Source: an uncultured Polyangiaceae bacterium
GTDB lineage: Bacteria; Myxococcota_A; Polyangia; Polyangiales; Polyangiaceae
Assembly: GCA_938004815.1 (NCBI GenBank)
Contig: CALKVR010000906.1
Location: 1-7,061 of the forward strand
Direction: 5' to 3'
DNA length: 7,061 bases
Below the pieces are notes generated by a model. That model did no database searches and was not told the origin of the DNA. It saw nothing but the letters and a program-made list of their open reading frames with translations. Of this stretch, positions 1-6,228 are shown piece after piece (the stretch's first letter is position 1; every line of letters begins with the position of its first letter). The position numbers and the translations under genes are program-made.

Positions 1-39
1 AAGGAGGAGGACGAGGGCGGCGGGCCGCAGGGGGGTCAC
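1..39 (-). CDS. 5' end of a probable exported protein, truncated by the window edge
   Basis: Reading the minus strand leftwards from a GTG at 39-37 gives 13 codons, MTPLRPAALVLLL, before the window ends. One arginine followed by a run of Ala, Leu and Val is what the start of a signal peptide looks like. The start lies 48 bp beyond the stop of the glutaryl-CoA dehydrogenase gene on the same strand, so it could be the next gene in that transcript. The same frame is open back to that gene's stop codon, and this GTG is the only start codon in between. I see no convincing Shine-Dalgarno sequence. Nothing can be said about the product, and the call rests only on the hydrophobic N-terminus and the spacing. 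Confidence 0.4.
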   Translation of the reverse strand, partial: MTPLRPAALVLLL

Positions 40-63
40 GTGTGGGATACGCCGAAGCGTGAC

Positions 64-79
64 GCCGCTGTTCCAGCGC
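64..79 (-). terminator. weak hairpin after the glutaryl-CoA dehydrogenase gene
   Basis: CGCTG (66-70) and CAGCG (74-78) form a 5-bp stem with a 3-nt loop, 9 bp beyond the stop codon at 88. There is no T-run. It is at best a weak terminator or a transcript-end stabiliser, and a stem this short can occur by chance in GC-rich DNA. Confidence 0.2.
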
Positions 80-87
80 GGGGCCGG

Positions 88-1269
88 TCAGAACGCGCTG
101 TGGCCGGTGAGGCTCTGGCCGAGGATGAGGGTGTGGACCTCGTCGGTGCCCTCGTAGGTGAAGACGCTCTCGAGGTTCAGCATGTGGCGGATGACGGGGT
201 ACTCGAGGAGGATGCCGTTGCCGGCCAGGATGCTGCGCGCGGTGCGCGCGATCTCGAGCGAGATCTTCACGTTGTTCTTTTTGCAGAGCGAGACCTGGGC
301 GGGGATGAGATCGCCCTTCTTCTCTTTCAAGCGAGCGAAGTGCACGGCCATGATCTTGCCCTTGGCGATCTCCATCGCCATCTCGACGATCTTGTGTTGC
401 ACGAGCTGCTTCGACGCGATCGGCTTGCCGAAGGCGATGCGCTCGTTGGCGTAGGCGACGACCGAGTCGAAGCAGGCGCGCGCGGCGCCGAGAGCGCCGA
501 AGGAAATGCCGAAGCGCGCTTGGTGCAGGCACGAGAGGGGGCCGCGCATGCCCTCGACGTTCGGGAGCATGTTCGCCTCGGGGACGCGCACGTCGGTGAG
601 GACGATCTCGCCGGTGGGGCTCGCGCGGAGGCTCATCTTTCCGTGCACGGTGGGGGTCTCGAACCCCTTCATGCCGCGCTCGACGACGAAGCCGCGGATG
701 CTCTTCGGGTCGTCGCCGTTGGTCTTGGCCCAGACGACCGCGAGCTTCGCGACGGGCGAGCTCGTGATCCACATCTTGGTTCCGTTGAGGATCCAGTCGG
801 AGCCGTCCTTTTTGGCGCGCGTCTTCATCGCGGCCGGGTCGCTGCCGGCGTCCGGCTCCGTCAGGCCGAAGCAGCCGATGATCTCACCGCGCGCCATGCC
901 GGGGAGCCAACGCTCCTTTTGCGCCTCGGAGCCGAACTTGTAGATCGGGTACATCGCGAGGCTGCCCTGCACGGAAGCGAAGCTGCGCAGGCCGCTGTCG
1001 CCGTACTCGAGCTCCTCGAGCGCGAGGCCGTAGGCGGCCGGCGACATCCCCGCGCAGCCGTATCCCTTGAGCGACGCGCCGAGGAGGCCCATCTCTGCCA
1101 TCTCGGGGATGAGATCGGTGGGGAACTCTTCTTTCGCGAAGAGATCGGCGGCCCGCGGCAGGTAACGCTCGCGAACGAAGCGACGCACCGTCTCGGCGAC
1201 GAGCTTTTCTTCTTCGGTGAGCAGGTGGTCGACGGCGATGAGATCCGCGAGGCTGACGGCGTCCGGCAT
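88..1269 (-). CDS. gcdH: glutaryl-CoA dehydrogenase (acyl-CoA dehydrogenase family)
   Basis: A 393-residue cytosolic flavoenzyme. The family oxidises glutaryl-CoA and decarboxylates it to crotonyl-CoA, passing electrons to ETF, in lysine, tryptophan and some aromatic degradation. The match to human GCDH, from memory, is long and close. The stretch YGCAGMSPAAYGL is at 70-82. The human substrate-pocket residues Glu87, Arg94 and Ser98 align with Glu88, Arg95 and Ser99, within ELEYGDSGLRS. The acyl-CoA dehydrogenase signature GLTEPDAGSD is at 135-144. The catalytic base is Glu373 in TYEGT (371-375), and the C-terminus is LILGQSLTGHSAF. The Arg that binds the distal carboxylate separates this enzyme from ordinary acyl-CoA dehydrogenases, and Tyr372 before the catalytic Glu favours the decarboxylating type. 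The ATG at 1269 was chosen because the protein then begins where the family does. A purine-rich GAAGAGGG lies about 17 nt upstream, rather far. The frame stays open far upstream, but that extension is Ser/Ala-rich antisense of the next gene. No ETF or CoA-transferase gene is adjacent. Confidence 0.95.
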   Translation of the reverse strand: MPDAVSLADLIAVDHLLTEEEKLVAETVRRFVRERYLPRAADLFAKEEFPTDLIPEMAEMGLLGASLKGYGCAGMSPAAYGLALEELEYGDSGLRSFASVQGSLAMYPIYKFGSEAQKERWLPGMARGEIIGCFGLTEPDAGSDPAAMKTRAKKDGSDWILNGTKMWITSSPVAKLAVVWAKTNGDDPKSIRGFVVERGMKGFETPTVHGKMSLRASPTGEIVLTDVRVPEANMLPNVEGMRGPLSCLHQARFGISFGALGAARACFDSVVAYANERIAFGKPIASKQLVQHKIVEMAMEIAKGKIMAVHFARLKEKKGDLIPAQVSLCKKNNVKISLEIARTARSILAGNGILLEYPVIRHMLNLESVFTYEGTDEVHTLILGQSLTGHSAF

Positions 1270-1366
1270 GGTGCGCGCGGTCTTAACCCTCTTCCCCCCA
1301 GCCGACAATCTGTGGCCTCGGAGCTGAACTTGGCCCGCCCGTGCCCGCCTTGGTAGCGCGTGAGGC
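1270..1366. promoter_or_regulatory. divergent intergenic region between gcdH and the L,D-transpeptidase gene
   Basis: These 97 bp must carry the promoters of both divergent genes. I see no good -35/-10 pair on either strand. GACAAT at 1303-1308 is only a loose -10-like match. No palindrome of note is present. Confidence 0.3.
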
Positions 1367-3052
<1,686 letters not shown>

Positions 3053-3068
3053 GGGGCGCACATCGCCG

Positions 3069-3082
3069 CTCGGTGAGCCGAG
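3069..3082 (+). terminator. small hairpin after the L,D-transpeptidase gene
   Basis: CTCGG (3069-3073) and CCGAG (3078-3082) form a 5-bp stem with a TGAG loop, 17 bp after the stop codon. There is no T-run. The next gene starts 38 bp later on the same strand, so read-through is plausible. This is weak support for termination. Confidence 0.2.
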
Positions 3083-3119
3083 GCTCAAAGGAGCGTGATC
3101 GCATCCCGTAGGGCATCGC

Positions 3120-4298
3120 ATGCAGCCCGACGCGAAGAGCGCGATGCCCAGCCTGGCCCTGCCGATCGCCGCGGTCGGCGCGGTCGCCGCGATGTCCGCC
3201 GTGCTCTGCTTCGGTGGGTCCTGGGACGCGGCGCGAAACGCTTACCACCCTGCCGCGCCGCCCATCGCGGGCGCGGCCGTCGGGCTCGCGCTCGGGCTCG
3301 TCCTTGACCGATGGCGCGTGCTCGCCAACGATCGGCCGGCGGCGGCGCTCTTCCGCGTCATCCCCGCGCTGCTCGTCGCCGGGGGGCTCGTCGGCGCGTT
3401 GCTTCTGATCATCGCGGGGCTCGACGGGTGGTACGCGCGGTTCTTCGTGGCTGGCGGCTCTGGGGCCGCTCTGGTCTTCGCGCCGAGCTGCCTCGTCGTC
3501 ATGCGCGCCAGCGCGCGTGCGGGTCGCGCGCGCCTGGGCTCGCTCGTCGCAGCCGCCGATCGCCAGACCGTCGTCAGCACCACGGCGGCCGCGATCGCCG
3601 TCTCCACGCTCGCGGCGGTAGGGGCCCACGCGTCGCAGACGGCCCTCGCGCGCGGCCTGATCGTCGGCGTCGCGGGCGTGGCCGCCCACCTCGTCCTCGC
3701 GCTGCTCCTTCGCGATCACCTGCTCGCCCGGCGCCTCGAGCGCACCGCCAGCTCGGAGCTGGAGGCTGGGGCGGCCCACGACGACGCAACGCGCGCGCGC
3801 ATCGACGTCGGTTTGGGGAGCGGGACGTGGCTCGCCCCGCACCGAGCGCCCGCCTACCGCAGCGCGACCCGCGGCGAAGTGCTCCTGCGGGGCGACATCG
3901 ACGCCGCGCGGGCCGCGCTGAAGGGCGAACGCAACCGACGCCTCCGCTCGCTAGCGGTCGTCGTCGCCGTGCCCCCCATCGCAGCCGCTCTCTGGGCGGC
4001 GCAGATCATCGCGGTCGAGCGGCCGCCAGCCGCTCATTCGAGCGCGATGACCACCCCATCGACGTCGCACGGCCGCGTGGCGGCCGTTCAGCGCGGAAAG
4101 GAGCGCGGTGCGACGCACGACGCAAACGTGCAGCCCGCGGCCGCGGCGATCGGAACCGTCACGCAGCCGAAGACGACCGAGATGGCGAGGCCGAACACGA
4201 TCGCGTCGACCGGCCCGGCGCCCATGCCGACCATCGTGAGCGCCGCCGTGAGCGGGACGGCAGCCAGCGCGAGCGCACCGAGCGTGAGCACGCGGTAG
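3120..4298 (+). CDS. polytopic membrane protein of unknown function; C-terminus uncertain
   Basis: I do not recognise the family. The frame encodes up to 392 residues. About seven hydrophobic segments are visible, near residues 11-33, 48-63, 78-101, 107-128, 151-170, 179-198 and 277-299. Between the sixth and seventh is a soluble stretch (about 203-275) with charged, helix-like sequence (GEVLLRGDIDAARAALKGE). This part reads like a genuine inner-membrane protein. After residue about 302 the character changes to Ser/Thr/Ala/Pro-rich sequence with no hydrophobic run. From 4088 onward it is antisense to the convergent membrane-protein gene. That tail may be spurious: the natural end could lie near 4050, where a TGA (4048-4050) occurs in another frame, followed by a hairpin at 4069-4087. 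Start codons at 3120 (TAGGG 6 nt upstream) and 3144 (AAGAG 4 nt upstream) are both possible. It lies 67 bp after the transpeptidase gene on the same strand and may share its transcript. Confidence 0.7.
   Translation: MQPDAKSAMPSLALPIAAVGAVAAMSAVLCFGGSWDAARNAYHPAAPPIAGAAVGLALGLVLDRWRVLANDRPAAALFRVIPALLVAGGLVGALLLIIAGLDGWYARFFVAGGSGAALVFAPSCLVVMRASARAGRARLGSLVAAADRQTVVSTTAAAIAVSTLAAVGAHASQTALARGLIVGVAGVAAHLVLALLLRDHLLARRLERTASSELEAGAAHDDATRARIDVGLGSGTWLAPHRAPAYRSATRGEVLLRGDIDAARAALKGERNRRLRSLAVVVAVPPIAAALWAAQIIAVERPPAAHSSAMTTPSTSHGRVAAVQRGKERGATHDANVQPAAAAIGTVTQPKTTEMARPNTIASTGPAPMPTIVSAAVSGTAASASAPSVSTR
4017..4035 (+). repeat. perfect 7-bp inverted repeat inside the end of the 3120 frame
   Basis: GAGCGGC (4017-4023) and GCCGCTC (4029-4035) form a 7-bp perfect stem with a 5-nt loop, just after the codons of the last hydrophobic segment. 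It shares GCGGCCGC and GCCGCTCA blocks with the hairpin at 5282-5300, separated by 2 nt instead of 6. It may be a diverged copy or a chance GC-rich match. Confidence 0.35.
4069..4087. terminator. GC hairpin at a convergent gene junction (copy 1)
   Basis: ACGGCCGC (4069-4076) and GCGGCCGT (4080-4087) form a perfect 8-bp stem with a GTG triloop. It ends 1 bp before the stop codon of the minus-strand membrane-protein gene, and sits where the plus-strand gene would be expected to end. Being palindromic, it could act on both transcripts. No T-run follows on either strand, so rho-independent action is unproven. A near-copy lies at 5282-5300. Confidence 0.5.
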
Positions 4299-4522
4299 CG
4301 GCGTAGCGTGCCCGCGAGCGCCCCGATGCCGGCGCCCAGAGCCGCGGCCCAGGCCGACGCGCGCGCCGCGACGCCGACGAAGACCTGTGTCCCCGCGGTG
4401 TCGCCAGGCTCACCACCACGCGCCAGCGCCAGCCACGTGCCGAAGAAGAGCAACGCACCGAGGGCGCCCACGCCCGCCCCGAGCGCCGCGCCCGCTACTT
4501 TTCCGCGAAGAAGCAACCTCAT
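4088..4522 (-). CDS. small four-helix membrane protein, divergent from the TetR gene
   Basis: A 144-residue protein of unrecognised family, dominated by four hydrophobic segments near residues 9-34, 47-71, 78-100 and 105-131. Segments 1 and 2 contain Gly/Ala small-residue patterns (GAALGAGVGALGALL, GAGIGALAG), as seen in tightly packed helices. The loop between helices 1 and 2 (ARGGEPGDTAGTQ) and the Arg-rich turn TLRRYR at 72-77 are the main polar parts. Cys120, Cys131 and Cys136 lie at the C-terminal end. I chose the ATG at 4522. The in-frame ATG at 4540 lies inside the operator-like palindrome and upstream of the predicted -10, so it would not be transcribed from that promoter. No Shine-Dalgarno precedes 4522, which fits a leaderless mRNA. 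Divergence from a TetR gene across a 45-bp AT-rich gap suggests the regulator controls it. A small efflux or stress-related membrane protein is possible, but the function is unknown. Confidence 0.8.
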   Translation of the reverse strand: MRLLLRGKVAGAALGAGVGALGALLFFGTWLALARGGEPGDTAGTQVFVGVAARASAWAAALGAGIGALAGTLRRYRVLTLGALALAAVPLTAALTMVGMGAGPVDAIVFGLAISVVFGCVTVPIAAAAGCTFASCVAPRSFPR

Positions 4523-4529
4523 GTGAATT

Positions 4530-4557
4530 ATGATAAACATGTTTACTTAAATGACAA
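4530..4557 (-). promoter_or_regulatory. predicted promoter of the small membrane-protein gene
   Basis: On the minus strand TTGTCA (4557-4552) is a 5/6 match to the -35 consensus and TATCAT (4535-4530) a 5/6 match to the -10, with a 16-bp spacer. Transcription would begin about 7 nt further, at or next to the ATG at 4522, giving a leaderless message. The 12-bp palindrome lies in the spacer and shares two bases with the -10. The stretch is strikingly AT-rich compared with everything around it. Confidence 0.6.
4534..4545. promoter_or_regulatory. perfect 12-bp palindrome, candidate TetR-family operator
   Basis: TAAACATGTTTA equals its own reverse complement and lies between the divergent membrane-protein and tetR-type genes. 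TetR-family dimers commonly bind palindromes in such divergent gaps. Its position within the spacer of the minus-strand promoter means a bound repressor would block RNA polymerase. It is also only 22 bp upstream of the regulator's own start, so autoregulation is likely. Binding by this regulator is inference from position and symmetry. Confidence 0.6.
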
Positions 4558-4561
4558 GAGG
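4556..4561 (+). promoter_or_regulatory. ribosome binding site deciding the TetR start
   Basis: AAGAGG lies 6 nt before the ATG at 4568 and 12 nt before the in-frame ATG at 4574. It favours 4568. The out-of-frame ATG at 4564 is only 2 nt away, too close to be used. Confidence 0.6.
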
Positions 4562-4567
4562 CGATGA

Positions 4568-5278
4568 ATGGCGATGAAGAAGCGCGCAGGTGCTCGACGC
4601 GGCCGGCCGCCTGGGACGACGGAACAAGGCGAGGCTTCGCGGCGGCTCCTCTACGAGACGGCGGTGCGGCTGATCAGCGCGCGCGGCTACGAGGCGACCA
4701 CGCTCCGCGACATCGCGTCCGAGGCCGGCGTCAGCCCCGGCCTCTTGTATCGCTACTTTCCGAACAAGCGCGCCGTGGTCCTCGCGCTCTACGACGAGCT
4801 CTCACAGGCGTACGGTCACCGAGCCGAAGCGTTGCCCGAGGGGGCGTGGCCGACCAGGTTCCTCGCCGCTTTGCGAACGAGCTTGGCGGTGCTCGCGCCG
4901 AAGCGGGAGGCGCTGCGCGCGCTCTCGGGTGTCCTGGTCGGCGCTGGGAGCGAAGGCCTCTTTGCAGAGTCGACGTCGTTCTCGCGCCGGCGCGTTCAGG
5001 CCGTCTTTGCGCGCGTCGTCGACGGCTCCACGAACCCGCCCGACCCCACCACCGCCCGAGCCCTCGGCCGGCTCCTGTATTTGGCGCATCTCGGCGCGCT
5101 CCTCTTTTGGTTGCTCGACGCCAGCGAGAGCCAGAGCGCGACCGACGAGCTCCTCGATGTCGCCGAGCTCGTTTCCACGTGGTTGCCCGTCCTGCTCGCC
5201 ACCGATGCGGCGGCCACCCTCGTGGTCACGCTGGACGAAATCGTCGCGCTCGCGCTCTTCGGCGAGGCAGAGAGCTGA
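4568..5278 (+). CDS. TetR/AcrR-family transcriptional regulator
   Basis: A 236-residue cytosolic DNA-binding protein. After a basic N-terminal arm (KKRAGARRGRPPG, 4-16) comes the TetR helix-turn-helix region at about 23-75: TAVRLISARGYEATTLRDIA, then SEAGVSPGLLYRYFPNKRAVV, including the typical LLYRYFPNK recognition-helix sequence. Residues about 80-236 are the variable helical ligand-binding and dimerisation part, whose ligand cannot be read from sequence. It includes a notably hydrophobic stretch, LGRLLYLAHLGALLFWLL (166-183), consistent with a greasy pocket or dimer interface. Members usually repress genes, often a divergent neighbour and themselves, and release DNA when a small molecule binds. 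Here the divergent neighbour is the small membrane protein at 4088-4522, with a palindromic candidate operator between them. A plus-strand promoter is not clear. TTAAAT at 4547-4552 is only a loose -10 match. Confidence 0.93.
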   Translation: MAMKKRAGARRGRPPGTTEQGEASRRLLYETAVRLISARGYEATTLRDIASEAGVSPGLLYRYFPNKRAVVLALYDELSQAYGHRAEALPEGAWPTRFLAALRTSLAVLAPKREALRALSGVLVGAGSEGLFAESTSFSRRRVQAVFARVVDGSTNPPDPTTARALGRLLYLAHLGALLFWLLDASESQSATDELLDVAELVSTWLPVLLATDAAATLVVTLDEIVALALFGEAES

Positions 5279-5281
5279 TGC

Positions 5282-5300
5282 GCGGCCGCGTGGTGGCCGC
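5282..5300. terminator. GC hairpin at a convergent gene junction (copy 2)
   Basis: GCGGCCGC (5282-5289) and GTGGCCGC (5293-5300) form an 8-bp stem with one G-T wobble and a GTG triloop. It lies 3 bp after the TetR stop codon and 13 bp from the stop of the convergent AgmX-like gene. It matches the hairpin at 4069-4087 at 20 of 23 positions when the following TCAG is included. It is likely the shared 3' end structure of both transcripts, although no T-run follows. Confidence 0.5.
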
Positions 5301-5313
5301 TCAGGGCTGATGA

Positions 5314-5676
5314 CTACTTCTCGGCCTCGGGCGGCGGATCGGGGGCGAACGCGAGGGCGTAGCGGACGGTCTGTGGCGCGTCCTGGGCGCCGAACTCGAG
5401 CGTCTTCATGATGTCGACGACACAGGAGACGACCTCGGCGTCGGGCATGGTGGTGCCGGCGGCCGACTTGGCGTCGGAGACGCGCCCGGTCTCGGCGACG
5501 GTCATTTTCACCGCGATCGCGCCCTTGAGGTCCTTGTTGCGGGTGAGGCCCTCCTCGTAACAGGCGCGGAGCGACGCGCCGCGGTCGGCGACCACCTCTT
5601 CTACGCGGTCCTGCGAGATGCCGGACGCCAGGGGTACCGCCGCCAGGACGAGGGCCAAGAGGTGCATGGCGAGCAC
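5314..5676 (-). CDS. small secreted protein resembling the AgmX/PglI C-terminal domain
   Basis: A 120-residue protein. A hydrophobic N-terminus (MHLLALVLAAVPLASG, 4-19) looks like a signal peptide, though it lacks the usual positive charge. The rest resembles the TonB-C-like domain found at the end of AgmX/PglI-type gliding-motility proteins in myxobacteria. The motif pattern is LRACYEEGL (37-44), KGAIAVKMTVAETGRVSDAK (51-70) and then VVSCVVDIMKTLEF (82-95). Cys39 and Cys85 match the paired cysteines I recall for this family and could form a disulfide. Here the domain stands almost alone, without the long N-terminal part of AgmX. The GTG at 5676 was chosen because GAGGGG (5691-5686) lies 9 nt upstream; an ATG at 5667 is the alternative. 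It is the last gene of the minus-strand cluster, 51 bp after the NTF2-like gene. A role in periplasmic protein contacts is plausible but not shown. Confidence 0.75.
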   Translation of the reverse strand: MLAMHLLALVLAAVPLASGISQDRVEEVVADRGASLRACYEEGLTRNKDLKGAIAVKMTVAETGRVSDAKSAAGTTMPDAEVVSCVVDIMKTLEFGAQDAPQTVRYALAFAPDPPPEAEK

Positions 5677-5680
5677 TGAC

Positions 5681-5710
5681 AGCGGCCCCTCGCGAAGGTT
5701 CCCGGCCGCT
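5681..5710 (-). promoter_or_regulatory. hairpin that buries the ribosome binding site of the AgmX-like gene
   Basis: On the minus-strand transcript AGCGGCC (5710-5704) pairs perfectly with GGCCGCT (5687-5681), and inside it CCT (5698-5696) pairs with AGG (5690-5688), leaving a one-sided 5-nt bulge and a 5-nt loop. The Shine-Dalgarno GAGGGG (5691-5686) is almost wholly in the right arm. It lies 18 bp after the NTF2-like stop, so it may be a terminator of that gene, a translational control of the next one, or both. Confidence 0.45.
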
Positions 5711-5727
5711 CTCCGAGCGCGACGTGG

Positions 5728-6228
5728 TCAGCGGAGGAGGCCGCCGAGGATGCCGGACCGGGCCAGGGCCCACCAGCTGGTTGGGTGGCGGGCTACCGCC
5801 GCGAGGAGCACGGTCGGGTCGAAGTAGCTGGCGCGCTCGAGCGCCAGGCCGTCACGCACGATGAACCGATCGACGAGCGGCCACTCGACGACTTCGCCTC
5901 CGACGGTCCCGCGAAGCCGCAGCTCGATGAAGATCGTGTCACCCGACGCGCTCCATCGGTCGACGAAGCCTCTCAGGTCCGGGATGGCGGCGAAGATCTT
6001 GGCGAACGTGGCCTTGGCGGCGGCGAGCCCACGCGCCGGGCGCGCGAGGAGCGGCTGCGCGAGGACGACGTCCGCGTGGAGGTGCTCGCCCAGCGCCTCG
6101 ACCGACGGCGCAGCCCAGAAGCGCTCGAACCCGCGCACGAAGTCCTCGGCCGTGTGCATGGTCACGGCATGCATCGGTTCGAGCGGCGCGGCCATGACCC
6201 CGGAGGTCATGGTCGGATCGCGGGTCAT
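5728..6228 (-). CDS. NTF2/SnoaL-like fold protein
   Basis: Up to 166 residues, cytosolic, with no signal peptide. The pattern fits the NTF2-like cone fold used by SnoaL-type cyclases and many small-molecule-binding proteins. An N-terminal helix pair is at 26-51 (EDFVRGFERFWAAPSVEALGEHL). The first strand, HADVVLAQPLLARPARG, runs over 51-67, and a helix, AKATFAKIFAAIPDL, over 71-85. Strands follow at 98-108 (TIFIELRLRGT), 112-126 (EVVEWPLVDRFIVRD) and 127-137 (GLALERASYFD). Such proteins act as isomerases, cyclases, dehydratases or ligand binders, and no specific activity can be assigned. The ATG at 6228 overlaps the stop of the upstream DUF2330 gene as ATGA, implying translational coupling. 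Methionines at 7, 12, 19 and 24 are alternative starts, and the first conserved-looking segment begins near residue 26. An inverted repeat covers the second and third ATGs. No Shine-Dalgarno is clear. Confidence 0.8.
   Translation of the reverse strand: MTRDPTMTSGVMAAPLEPMHAVTMHTAEDFVRGFERFWAAPSVEALGEHLHADVVLAQPLLARPARGLAAAKATFAKIFAAIPDLRGFVDRWSASGDTIFIELRLRGTVGGEVVEWPLVDRFIVRDGLALERASYFDPTVLLAAVARHPTSWWALARSGILGGLLR
6192..6212. repeat. 8-bp perfect inverted repeat across alternative start codons
   Basis: CCATGACC (6192-6199) and GGTCATGG (6205-6212) are perfect inverted copies with a 5-nt spacer. On the minus-strand mRNA each arm contains an in-frame ATG of the NTF2-like gene (6210 and 6195). 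A third CATGACC occurs at 6229-6223, over the coupled ATG at 6228. It could be an mRNA hairpin that disfavours the internal starts or, less likely, a protein-binding site. Confidence 0.45.

Noticed and set aside
40..1356. Plus-strand 438-codon open frame antisense to the glutaryl-CoA dehydrogenase gene
   Set aside because: Its product is Arg/Gly/Ala/Asp-rich with no recognisable domain, while the other strand encodes an unmistakable GCDH. Long antisense frames are expected at this GC content.
3311..4306. Plus-strand 331-codon frame overlapping the 3120 membrane protein
   Set aside because: Extremely Arg-rich with no hydrophobic segments, typical of an out-of-frame reading of GC-rich DNA.
4523..4540. 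Upstream ATG at 4540 as start of the small membrane protein
   Set aside because: It lies inside the operator-like palindrome, upstream of the predicted -10, and has no ribosome binding site. The six added residues (MFIIIH) come only from the AT-rich regulatory DNA.
4802..5773. Minus-strand 323-codon frame opposite the TetR gene
   Set aside because: Antisense to a clear TetR helix-turn-helix protein and out of frame with the AgmX-like gene it also crosses.
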